The position numbers and the translations under genes are program-made. A stretch of DNA of 64,000 nucleotides. Source: Limibacillus halophilus. Lineage in GTDB: Bacteria > Pseudomonadota > Alphaproteobacteria > Kiloniellales > CECT-8803. Under the pieces are notes generated by a model that ran no database searches, was not told the origin of the DNA, and saw only the letters and a program-made list of their open reading frames with translations. Positions 1-6,867 of the stretch are shown piece by piece. The DNA lies in the NCBI RefSeq assembly GCF_014191775.1, contig NZ_JACHXA010000004.1:248001-312000 (forward strand). Direction: 5' to 3'. How positions within the stretch are numbered: the first letter of the stretch is position 1; the number at the start of each line of letters is the position of its first letter.

Positions 1-129
1 CAATCCCGAGCCAAGCCTCGCAAGAGGAAGGTGTAGAGACTAGACGGCGCCCACCTAAAGCTTCGGCCAAGGTGAAGGGATAGTCCAGACCACGAACCCG
101 AGAGGGGCGGCGAAAGTCGAAGTGGTATG
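1..129 (+). ncRNA. Group I intron, 3' part (subgroup IC3-like), inside a tRNA gene
   Basis: The stretch carries the conserved 3' half of a small bacterial tRNA group I intron. Positions 29-57 read GAAGGTGTAGAGACTAGACGGC followed closely by CCCACCTAA, and positions 81-88 read ATAGTCCA, the P7/P3/P8 core recalled from the Azoarcus tRNA-Ile and Agrobacterium tRNA-Arg introns. The last intron base would be the terminal G at 129. The 5' exon, P1 and the internal guide sequence lie before the window, so intron length is unknown. No homing endonuclease ORF is visible in the part seen. Self-splicing is inferred from the family, not shown. Confidence 0.85.
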
Positions 130-170
130 TAATCAGCGGGTCGAAGGTTCGAACCCTTCCGCGCTCACCA
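130..170 (+). tRNA. tRNA 3' exon (anticodon ends in T; isoacceptor not determinable)
   Basis: Downstream of the intron lie the last anticodon base T36 with A37 A38 (130-132), the 3' anticodon stem TCAGC (133-137), a five-base variable loop, a T arm with stem GAAGG/CCTTC around TTCGAAC (143-159), the acceptor strand CGCGCTC (160-166), discriminator A and an encoded CCA (168-170). If the intron ends at G129, it interrupts the anticodon between positions 35 and 36. Anticodons ending in T (Lys, Met/Ile2 or Arg-CCT types) are possible. The first two anticodon bases lie upstream of the window. Confidence 0.85.
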
Positions 171-177
171 TATTAAA

Positions 178-208
178 CCCCCGGCATCTTAAGGTGCCGG
201 GGGTTTTT
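178..208 (+). terminator. Rho-independent terminator of the tRNA gene
   Basis: A perfect 9-bp stem CCCCCGGCA (178-186) / TGCCGGGGG (195-203) with an 8-base loop is followed by TTTTT (204-208). It lies 7 bases after the CCA end. Confidence 0.93.
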
Positions 209-302
209 CTTACATGCGAGTGCCAGCTTTCATCCTTGGTTTTTGCTTGAGTGATTTGTGCGGATGATTGTTAAAATATGTAAGATTGTGCTAGAAAAGA
301 GC

Positions 303-389
303 TACCTGTTGATGACTGCGTTTCGCGAGGCGATTTTGGTTATCGCCTCAGGGAACATTTCCGCGAAACAAAATAAGACCCATCAGGTA
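303..389 (+). repeat. Nested imperfect palindrome in the leader before the tad genes
   Basis: The 323-base stretch from 209 to 531 has no gene and is AT-rich apart from this element. Three stems nest: TACCT (303-307) + GATG (311-314) pairs with CATC (381-384) + AGGTA (385-389); GTTTCGC (320-326) pairs with GCGAAAC (363-369); GAGGCGAT (327-334) pairs with ATCGCCTC (342-349) around a 7-base loop. The outer arm CCATCAGGT (380-388) could instead pair with ACCTGATGG at 453-461, giving two exclusive folds. It may be a structured leader RNA or a small mobile palindrome. No family was recognised. Confidence 0.55.
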
Positions 390-507
390 ATAAAAGTAAT
401 TTCTTGAATTCTTTTCGGAGTCGCTGCAATAATCATAGGAATATTGCGTAAAACCTGATGGTTATAGATAAAATTTTATATTTTAGATTATAAGAAAATG
501 GTTAGAA

Positions 508-524
508 GGTGGTGAGAAACCACC
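508..524 (+). promoter_or_regulatory. Hairpin over the putative ribosome-binding site of the first tad gene
   Basis: GGTGGT (508-513) and ACCACC (519-524) form a perfect 6-bp stem with a 5-base loop ending 7 bases before the ATG at 532. The purine-rich GGTGGTGAG inside it is the only Shine-Dalgarno-like stretch for that start, so the stem could limit translation. Confidence 0.4.
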
Positions 525-531
525 CTAAATC

Positions 532-1053
532 ATGAAGATTGAGAAGAGTGACTGTGTGATGCGACTTGGATTAGTCGACCGGTTTCGGAGGCGTGAATCA
601 GGCGCGGTTCTTATCGAACTGTCGCTCGTCGCTCCTATGCTAATCATTACATTTATTGCGATAGCGCAATTTTCTTTCGCTTTTTATGTCGATGCAACTC
701 TGCAGAGCGCCACACGAGCAGCCGTACGATTTGCATCGATGGGGGGCGGCATCACGACTGCTGATACCTATACCACTTGCACGTCGGTAGCCCCAAATTC
801 AGTCGAGAGCAACGCTTGCGACTATATCGCGAACACGAACCTTTTTGGCTTGCTTGGAGATTTTGAAGTAAAAGCCGGGACTTATGCAGGCAATGACGGC
901 GGTACCGGATCGGATACGACGGATGATACGGCCGAAACGGTTCGTGTTTATGCCCGCGTTCTGTTGAGTGACGTGGTTTTCATTGACTTCCGTGGTTTAC
1001 TGGGGGGCGGTCGCTACATTGAGAGCTTCTCTGCCATGGTGGTGCAGCCATGA
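532..1053 (+). CDS. TadE-like pseudopilin/pilus assembly protein
   Basis: The 173-residue protein opens with a short basic segment, then the TadE-type signal ESGAVLIELSLVAPML and a hydrophobic helix (about residues 20-50), followed by a small extracytoplasmic domain with two cysteines. TadE family members are minor pseudopilins of Tad/Flp pilus machines, cleaved after the Glu-containing motif and held in the inner membrane. The next gene overlaps by 4 bases, so the two are translationally coupled. An ATG at 559 is an alternative start and would leave a shorter N-terminus. No tadA, tadB, tadC or rcpA gene is nearby, so this is a satellite cluster of the main locus or part of another surface system. 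Confidence 0.8.
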   Translation: MKIEKSDCVMRLGLVDRFRRRESGAVLIELSLVAPMLIITFIAIAQFSFAFYVDATLQSATRAAVRFASMGGGITTADTYTTCTSVAPNSVESNACDYIANTNLFGLLGDFEVKAGTYAGNDGGTGSDTTDDTAETVRVYARVLLSDVVFIDFRGLLGGGRYIESFSAMVVQP

Positions 1054-1499
1054 TGATACGTAAGCTCAAGAGATTCCGTGCCACCTGTCAGGGTGGTGTC
1101 ATGATAGAGGCGGCCATTGCCGTTCCGCTTTTCATCATCCTGGTATCCAGCATTATCCAGTTAGGCTTCATCGCCAATTCCTATGTGCAAATGCAGGACG
1201 CTGTTCGATTTGCCGCACGCGAGATGTCTGTTGGCCGTGTCACGAGTGGCGGTGGCGTTTATACCAACACCTGTGCGTCGGCCAGCGGTCAGGCGGCAAC
1301 GACTGCGCAGCGAGTTGTTTGTGATCAAGTCAGTGCACTACCTGGAAATTTCAGTGTGGTGGCCGATCAGAATGCATCGGGTGCATCCCTTGTTCGTTTA
1401 ACGATCCCGCTAAATGATCTGTTGTTCTTCAACATCAGTTTTCTCGGCGGCGGCGGCACCCTTACAGCGGAGGCAAGCTATGGTAACGAAGAATCCTAA
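1050..1499 (+). CDS. TadE/TadF-like pseudopilin
   Basis: The 149-residue protein has the same layout as its upstream neighbour: a basic N-terminus, the motif GGVMIEAAIAVPLFI at about residues 15-29, a transmembrane helix, then a periplasmic domain with a cysteine pair. TadE/TadF-like proteins act as minor pseudopilins in Tad pilus biogenesis. The start overlaps the previous stop by 4 bases, and its end overlaps the TadG-like gene by 20 bases. The three genes therefore form one operon. The TadE versus TadF label is uncertain at this divergence. Confidence 0.78.
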   Translation: MMIRKLKRFRATCQGGVMIEAAIAVPLFIILVSSIIQLGFIANSYVQMQDAVRFAAREMSVGRVTSGGGVYTNTCASASGQAATTAQRVVCDQVSALPGNFSVVADQNASGASLVRLTIPLNDLLFFNISFLGGGGTLTAEASYGNEES

Positions 1500-2961
1500 C
1501 GAGCCGCGGACCTATCCGCGAAGCTTGGCTCGTCGTTTCCTGCGAGGCGATGGCGGGATGGTCCTTATCTGGGTCACGGTGCTATTGCCGGTTCTGCTGG
1601 GGATTGCCGCGTTGGCGATCGATGCATCCTATATTTTCTCCAACCGCAGCCGCGCACAAGCTGCCGCGGACGCAGCAGCACTCGCCGGCAGCTATCTGGT
1701 TGACGGCGGCACGCAAAAAGAAGTTGAGGATGCCGGCTTCGCGGCCGCGCGCGCCAACCTGGCTATTGGCGGCGGATCGGGTATCAACATCGACAGCATC
1801 GTGATTGAACGCGGTGTGTGGGATTGCTCGGGTATTGTTTATCCGGCGACCTGCTTCACCGTTACAGGCACGGACCCGACGGCAGTGCGCGCCAGCGTTT
1901 CGCTTGGTGACGGTGGCGCCAGCACGGTCCAGCTTTTCTTCGCCAAAGCCATCGGGTTCGGCGATCAGGAGATCAATGTCGACGCCGTGGCCAACGTGAT
2001 TGGTGGCGGTCCGCCTCAGGATTGCGTGGTTGCCTTGAATGAGCATGATGCCGCAGCTTTCTATATGAACGGCAACAACGACATCAATGCCACAGATTGT
2101 AATATTCAGATCGCATCCGACCACCCGACTGCTGCGGCAGAAATCAACGGAGGCGCTTCCAACATTACGATTACCGGCGGTACCTTTAACGTCGATGGTG
2201 CTTACAGCGGAAAGACTGGCGTCGTTAACCCGGAGCCAGTTGAAGGCGCTGGTTGCGCACCGAACTGCAATCCCTATTCGGGTCTTAATCCGATCCATGA
2301 ACTGCTGCAGGATATCGCTTATGCACCGGCAGGGGGGAGCTACGACCAGGTAAGCCCACCCTCCGGATTCCAATGCACCCATGGAGCTCCCGGTTCGCCT
2401 ACGAGCATTACTGGCGGTACTGCCTTGACACCCGGTGTCTACTGCGGCGGTATAACTGACTTTGGTGGCGGTACCGCCACCATGGCGCCGGGAACCTATG
2501 TCATGCTCGATGGGCCGCTGGACACAAACGCTGTCATACTGGACGGCACGGCTGGTGTAACCATCGTCATGGTCGATACCGGAGGTGCCGCTGATTCCTA
2601 CATCTCCAGCAGTGGTAATGCCGGCTTCAACCTGACGGCACCGGATGCCGCGAGTGGCAGCCCCTTTGGCGGATTCATTATCTGGGAAGCCATCACGAAC
2701 CCGAAGAGTGCTGATCCCAATGATTGGAAGATATCCGGTACGCCAAATAGCGATCTGATTGGCGCTATCTATACACCGAATGCCTGGTGGTCTTTCCGGG
2801 GTGATGTGAACCAGGGTGCCGGTGGTGCCGACTGCTTCCTCGTAATCTCGGATAAACTTGATTTCCGAGGCGGCACGCAAACCGATTTCTCCGCAGCAGG
2901 ATGCGGCGGATTCGGTGGAACCCCGCTGTTCACGGATGATCGCTACGCACTCGTCCAGTAG
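1480..2961 (+). CDS. TadG-like protein (Tad_N domain, large extracytoplasmic region)
   Basis: The ATG at 1480 has a GGAGG at 1468-1472 and gives 493 residues; an upstream in-frame start at 1414 lacks such a site. Residues about 20-70 carry the Tad_N pattern: a Gly/Met-rich lead, the hydrophobic helix WVTVLLPVLLGIAALAID, then the Ala-rich RAQAAADAAALAGS segment. The remaining 420 residues are Gly/Thr/Asn-rich, cysteine-containing and repetitive in texture, consistent with a secreted beta-rich domain; no enzymatic motif was seen. TadG-like proteins are thought to anchor or shape Tad pili. It is the last gene of the tad operon and is followed by a terminator. Confidence 0.78.
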   Translation: MVTKNPNEPRTYPRSLARRFLRGDGGMVLIWVTVLLPVLLGIAALAIDASYIFSNRSRAQAAADAAALAGSYLVDGGTQKEVEDAGFAAARANLAIGGGSGINIDSIVIERGVWDCSGIVYPATCFTVTGTDPTAVRASVSLGDGGASTVQLFFAKAIGFGDQEINVDAVANVIGGGPPQDCVVALNEHDAAAFYMNGNNDINATDCNIQIASDHPTAAAEINGGASNITITGGTFNVDGAYSGKTGVVNPEPVEGAGCAPNCNPYSGLNPIHELLQDIAYAPAGGSYDQVSPPSGFQCTHGAPGSPTSITGGTALTPGVYCGGITDFGGGTATMAPGTYVMLDGPLDTNAVILDGTAGVTIVMVDTGGAADSYISSSGNAGFNLTAPDAASGSPFGGFIIWEAITNPKSADPNDWKISGTPNSDLIGAIYTPNAWWSFRGDVNQGAGGADCFLVISDKLDFRGGTQTDFSAAGCGGFGGTPLFTDDRYALVQ

Positions 2962-2981
2962 AACCAGCGCTTAATCGTGTG

Positions 2982-3015
2982 AATAGGGCGGCTCGAGTAA
3001 ATGGGCCGCCCTATT
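2982..3015 (+). terminator. Terminator after the tad operon
   Basis: An 11-bp stem, AATAGGGCGGC (2982-2992) with GCCGCCCTATT (3005-3015), closes a 12-base loop. The T-tract after it is short and interrupted (TCTAT), so it may be a weak terminator. Confidence 0.7.
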
Positions 3016-3135
3016 TCTATTCGGGACTAACGACACAAAATTGAACAACAAACAGACATTTGTTTCAAATTTTCCGCAAATAAACGATAATCAAACGAAC
3101 AATAAAGAAGCACTAAACGTGAGTGGGAGGGAAAG

Positions 3136-3348
3136 ATGAAATTCGATTTAGGCTTGGTTGCATTGATCGTGGCGTTTGGCCACATCATCTTCTATGCGAT
3201 CCACAGCGCTCTTAGCCGCAACAGGACGACCGATGCCTTGGTTCGCTTGCGTGAGCTTGAGAGACGTTTCAAGAATCAGGCGGATCAGTGTAACAGCGAC
3301 CACGACAAGATTGTTGACCTGGAGATCGAACTCAACAACGTACGCTAG
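3136..3348 (+). CDS. Small membrane-anchored coiled-coil protein, unknown function
   Basis: This 70-residue product has one N-terminal transmembrane helix (about residues 5-25, LGLVALIVAFGHIIFYAI) followed by a charged heptad-like helix rich in Arg, Glu and Leu. The start is supported by GGGAGGGAAAG directly upstream. It stands alone between the tad terminator and a convergent MFS gene 29 bases away. The preceding 120 bases are AT-rich and could hold its promoter. No family was recognised; the layout suits a small inner-membrane accessory protein. Confidence 0.6.
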   Translation: MKFDLGLVALIVAFGHIIFYAIHSALSRNRTTDALVRLRELERRFKNQADQCNSDHDKIVDLEIELNNVR

Positions 3349-3377
3349 GTCTGTGCCGTTCTCTTTCCCCGGCTGAT

Positions 3378-4571
3378 CTAAAAGCGCCGCGGCAGGTTCC
3401 GTACGATCTGAGTCATGCCCAGAGTGTAGAGTCCAAGCAGGACGAAGTAAGCAGGCAAGGGTAGGGCAATCAAAACCAAGCCTGCTGCCGCTGGTGCTAC
3501 GATATCGGAGACATCACGATAGGTTATGAATATGGGCGTCATGCGTGTTCGCTCGAGTGGCTTGACCATGCGAAGGAACGTCAGGTTTCCATAGATATCA
3601 AGCAACACTACGAACAAGGCGCAGAACAACAATAGCGCCATAGCCGAAAAGGGCGAGAACCAGGCCGCGACGCCAGCTGCAATATTGATGATGCCGGTGA
3701 ACGCATAGGCCAGAATCAGTGCGCGGCGTATGCCAAGATAATTACCAACGCGTTTGAGCACCGGAACAAGAAAAAGAAGGCCATTTGCCGCCGATACCAG
3801 AAGCGCGCATGTTTCCGGAGAGAGTCCGGATTCGACGCCGAAAACCGGTAGATAAGTGAAAAAGGAGACCCACCAAACCGAACGGCCGAGCGCTATAAGC
3901 CACGCGCGTCGCAAGGGCTTTCTCCGGATGAAGGGAATGATGCTGCCAAAGGGAGTTTCCGGCTTTTGCCGCGCTGGCACGATCACGCTCCCTTCGCGCA
4001 GTCTCAAATACCAGAAGTAGGCGAGTTGAATCAGCGCGGCGACACTGCTCAAGATGAATGGAAGCCATTCCATTATGGACCAGAGGTACACCCCCAACCA
4101 TGGCCCAAGCGTCCAGGCTGCGGCACTGAACAACAACCGGATCGGTTCCATCTCATTCAAGGCCCGCCCCTTTATGTGATCCAATACATAGAGGTTTAGG
4201 CAAATCGCGCCGCAGGCAGTGCCAAATATACGAATGAACATGCCAAAACTGACGCCGGTGAACATACTGGTACCGATCAGAAGCGGCGCGGTCGCAAGGC
4301 AAATTAACCCGATGGTGTAGGCACCCCGTCTAGAAATGAAGCGGATTAGTGAAACGATGCAAAGGTTGGCCACCAGACCGCTAAGTCCAACAACCAAATA
4401 CAGATAGGAAAGGTCCGTGGCGCTACCGGTCACCTTGAGCACCTGCAAGGGCAGGATGGTGGAAAGCAGCGCCCGATTTAGCGACTCAAGCGCGAAAATC
4501 AACGCAAAGGATTTTGCTCCCGCTTGGCCAAGGGCGTGGATCCAATCGGGGTGTCGTACGTGAAGCGCCAC
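3378..4571 (-). CDS. MFS transporter
   Basis: The 397-residue protein consists almost entirely of hydrophobic helices, about 11-12 in two halves, separated by a basic central loop near residues 195-215, as in the major facilitator superfamily. Arg/Gly-rich cytoplasmic loops such as RFISRRGAY and RVGNYLGIRRA fall where MFS loops are expected. Substrate cannot be inferred. The start is GTG with a weak ribosome site. It lies 124 bases downstream of the D-amino-acid transaminase on the same strand, so co-transcription is possible and an amino- or keto-acid cargo is conceivable, but this is only contextual. Confidence 0.8.
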   Translation of the reverse strand: MALHVRHPDWIHALGQAGAKSFALIFALESLNRALLSTILPLQVLKVTGSATDLSYLYLVVGLSGLVANLCIVSLIRFISRRGAYTIGLICLATAPLLIGTSMFTGVSFGMFIRIFGTACGAICLNLYVLDHIKGRALNEMEPIRLLFSAAAWTLGPWLGVYLWSIMEWLPFILSSVAALIQLAYFWYLRLREGSVIVPARQKPETPFGSIIPFIRRKPLRRAWLIALGRSVWWVSFFTYLPVFGVESGLSPETCALLVSAANGLLFLVPVLKRVGNYLGIRRALILAYAFTGIINIAAGVAAWFSPFSAMALLLFCALFVVLLDIYGNLTFLRMVKPLERTRMTPIFITYRDVSDIVAPAAAGLVLIALPLPAYFVLLGLYTLGMTQIVRNLPRRF

Positions 4572-4695
4572 GAAATTCTACCAAAATGGAATAAACATGA
4601 CCCTAACCTGCTACAGGATGCGAGGGCTTGCTCGTCTCCTGGCGACAAGTTCCTGCCGTTATAGCGGAAAAGGTAGGGCGACAGCCTCGCAACAA

Positions 4696-5556
4696 CTAAG
4701 CCGCGTCAATCAGTGCCATTGCGGCTTCGATGTAAAGACCGCGCAGGCGAACAGAGACGGGACCTGGGGCGCCATTGTGCAGAATCCTGCCATCAATCTT
4801 AACCACCGGCATAACGAATCCTGTCGCGCTGGTTGAAAAAGCTTCAGCAGCTTCGTAGGCCTCTTCTGGGGTAAAGGCGCGCTCTTCAAGCAACAAACCC
4901 TCACGTTCGACCAGCGCTAACACAGCTTTGCGGGTTATGCCGTGAAGAATGTCATTACTGAGATTCCGCGTAATGATTTTCCCGTCTTGCGTAACGATGA
5001 AGGCATTGTTGGACGAGCCCTCGGTTACAAATCCGTCCTGCACCATCCAGGCATCATCGGCGCCTTCATCAAGTGCGGCTTGCTTAGCAAGGGATTGGGC
5101 CAGCAGACCGACCGTCTTGATATCTCTGCGGCTCCAACGAATGTCTGGCACAGTTATAACCGAGAGACCTTTCTTCGCTTTCGGGCTATCGAGGATGCTA
5201 AGCGTTTGAGTGAATAGGACGATGCTCGGCTTTGCGTCTTTCGGAAACGCAAAATCCCGGTCAGCGGCTCCGCGTGTCACTTGAAGGTAGATCATGCCTT
5301 CCTGGAGCCGGTTCCTTTCGATCAGTTCGTTCTGGATAGCCACAATCTCGTCAACAGGCATCGGCAAAGAGATACGCAATTCGGAAAGAGATCGCTGCAA
5401 CCGCACCAAATGCCCGTCGTTGTCAAACATTTGGCCTTTCAAGACCGGACTGACTTCATAAACGCCGTCGGCAAAAAGAAAACCTCGATCGAAAATCGAA
5501 ACTGTCGCGGATTCCTCGGGTAAGAACTCACCGTTTACATACACAATCCGGGACAC
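4696..5556 (-). CDS. dat: D-amino-acid transaminase-like protein (PLP fold type IV)
   Basis: A class IV aminotransferase of about 286 residues. The family moves amino groups between D-amino acids and 2-oxo acids, supplying D-Ala or D-Glu for the wall or degrading D-amino acids. Seen here: FADGVYEV with the Tyr at about 33, TRGAADRDFAFP with the carboxylate-binding Arg at about 100, the PLP lysine in RRDIKTVGLL (about K147), and EGSSNNAF for the cofactor phosphate. The residue equivalent to His100 of Bacillus D-AAT is Phe, a substitution recalled from other proteobacterial members. The GTG at 5556 is chosen because GGAGG sits 7 bases before it; a TTG at 5562 would abut that site. It lies downstream of the island repressor on the same strand. 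Confidence 0.85.
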   Translation of the reverse strand: MSRIVYVNGEFLPEESATVSIFDRGFLFADGVYEVSPVLKGQMFDNDGHLVRLQRSLSELRISLPMPVDEIVAIQNELIERNRLQEGMIYLQVTRGAADRDFAFPKDAKPSIVLFTQTLSILDSPKAKKGLSVITVPDIRWSRRDIKTVGLLAQSLAKQAALDEGADDAWMVQDGFVTEGSSNNAFIVTQDGKIITRNLSNDILHGITRKAVLALVEREGLLLEERAFTPEEAYEAAEAFSTSATGFVMPVVKIDGRILHNGAPGPVSVRLRGLYIEAAMALIDAA

Positions 5557-5648
5557 GGGCAAACCTCCGGTGGGGAAGAGTAATAGTCAATTTATACGCG
5601 ACATAGTGCTTAAAACAGCCGGCAATGCAAGACTGCTTCTACTACGGG

Positions 5649-6362
5649 CTAATAACCGTAGTAAGCACCAACGACAAGATGCAGGCCAGCAACTCTATCG
5701 CGTGGCACCGAAAATGTTTTATCCGGATTCAGTTGGCGAAGAGTCACGTTATCTACTGTGACGGAAACCAGTTCCTTTATGTAAGCTTCATGATCATCGA
5801 TATCAGATAACATGACCAAAAGCACATCCGCACCTCGGCGAACCGGTCTTTGCGGATGAATTAGAAGAAGGTCGCCTTGCCGGTAGCGCGGCTCCATCGA
5901 ATCATTAACCACATACATCGCAAATGCGCTCGGCACACCGGCAAGTGGTGCAGGGCGTTCAATCCATTCGATAGGATCGTAACTCACCATCATACCGTCA
6001 GGACCGCCCTGGGCGCTTGCGTAGACAGGAAGATCTCTGCCGCCGCCCCCCATTGCTTGCGGGAAAGCAGCGTTACCACGTGGCGCCTCCGACGAACGGC
6101 CTGATTCGCCACGGTGAGGCGACATGAGCGGCGTGTCTGAATCGGTGCCAGGCCCCATCACGACTCTGCGGCCCTCATGCAACGCAACAGGTTCTAAACC
6201 TAAAGCATTTGCTAGTTCCACGAGATAGCGGGGGCGACGAACCTCCCCAGCTTCCATTTGCTGGACAGCTTGGGCGGAGACGCCGACGCGCCGGGCCAGT
6301 TGCGGCTGGGATAGACCGATCTCGCGCCGGCGCTGGCGAACGATTTCAGCAAGTTTTGTCAT
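5649..6362 (-). CDS. Phage-type repressor: XRE HTH plus S24 peptidase domain
   Basis: The 237-residue protein has an N-terminal helix-turn-helix (residues about 5-55, with GLSQPQLARRVGVSAQAVQQME) and a C-terminal LexA/CI-like S24 domain. The catalytic Ser is S155 (VVNDSMEP) and the Lys is K196 (YIKELV). CI-like repressors hold lytic genes off and are inactivated by RecA-stimulated self-cleavage. The canonical Ala-Gly cleavage pair is not evident; the linker has AQGG at 117-120, typical of a broad alphaproteobacterial S24 group. It is transcribed away from the particle genes across a 124-base region with paired AAC/GTT half sites, as expected for the island's master repressor. Confidence 0.88.
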   Translation of the reverse strand: MTKLAEIVRQRRREIGLSQPQLARRVGVSAQAVQQMEAGEVRRPRYLVELANALGLEPVALHEGRRVVMGPGTDSDTPLMSPHRGESGRSSEAPRGNAAFPQAMGGGGRDLPVYASAQGGPDGMMVSYDPIEWIERPAPLAGVPSAFAMYVVNDSMEPRYRQGDLLLIHPQRPVRRGADVLLVMLSDIDDHEAYIKELVSVTVDNVTLRQLNPDKTFSVPRDRVAGLHLVVGAYYGY

Positions 6363-6486
6363 GGCTTCTTTCCTACAACGTTACCTGATGAAAATCTTTA
6401 CAAAAAACATAGTTCATAAACAACAAGTTTCTTTTATTATATCGGCCAACAATTGCTATAAAACTAGGATAAGGGATTAGCGCCCC
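6363..6486. promoter_or_regulatory. Divergent promoter/operator region of the island
   Basis: This AT-rich gap separates the repressor from the rightward genes. It holds clustered AAC...GTT dyads: AACGTT 6377-6382, AACATAGTT 6406-6414, GTTCATAAAC 6412-6421 and AACAAGTT 6422-6429. They resemble tandem repressor operators. A TATAAA at 6457-6462 could be the -10 box of the rightward promoter, and AAGGGA near 6471 the ribosome site for the gene at 6487. Operator identity is inferred. Confidence 0.5.
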
Positions 6487-6867
6487 ATGCGTGAATTCAA
6501 GGATCTGGGCCTCACATTCGTGTCTGGTACCGAAATATACGCCGGCTTGTTAGTGGATGCCGGATTTGCTTTTGATGTCCGGCATCTGCTTAGTGTCGTG
6601 CAAAACACACTTGTGCTGCCGACACCTGAAGAACGCGCTGCTGCTTTAGACAGCGAACCATTCTTAGCATCCTGCCAGTGGATTGATGGGGAACCGCATT
6701 GGAGCGATACCTGCAAATGCGGTGCGCCTGCGATCGAAGGCACGGCGTGGTGCAAAACCCATCTAAGCCGTGTTTTTGAGCCACTCAAATCAGTGAATAA
6801 GAACGCCTCACCGTTGCCTGAAGGCTCTATGGCGATAACGGCGTCACAGGCACTCGGGGGTATTTGA
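6487..6867 (+). CDS. Early island protein with a GcrA-like C-terminal zinc motif
   Basis: The 126-residue protein is the first gene to the right of the repressor. Residues 63-97 show Cys63-Gln-Trp, then CKCGAP (76-81) and WCKTH (88-92). The spacing and the flanking Trp/Gly/Pro residues resemble the C-terminal signature of GcrA (C-W-P-x-GDP ... FCG-x-P-xx-G-xx-YC-xx-H). The N-terminal HTH-like region of GcrA is not apparent. GcrA works with sigma-70 and DNA methylation in alphaproteobacterial cell-cycle control, so a transcriptional role is plausible but unproven. It overlaps the next gene by one base (TGATG) and was found only in this early, regulator-like position. Confidence 0.7.
   Translation: MREFKDLGLTFVSGTEIYAGLLVDAGFAFDVRHLLSVVQNTLVLPTPEERAAALDSEPFLASCQWIDGEPHWSDTCKCGAPAIEGTAWCKTHLSRVFEPLKSVNKNASPLPEGSMAITASQALGGI

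Noticed and set aside
130-208. The tRNA as attachment site of the phage-like island
   Set aside because: Five host-type genes and 5.4 kb separate it from the repressor, there is no integrase, and no copy of the tRNA 3' end was noticed near 26283-26572.
1582-2880. A 432-residue open frame on the minus strand inside the TadG-like gene
   Set aside because: It is fully antisense to a gene with Tad_N features, its composition looks like a shadow (Cys/Arg/Ile patchwork) and it has no ribosome site or neighbour support.
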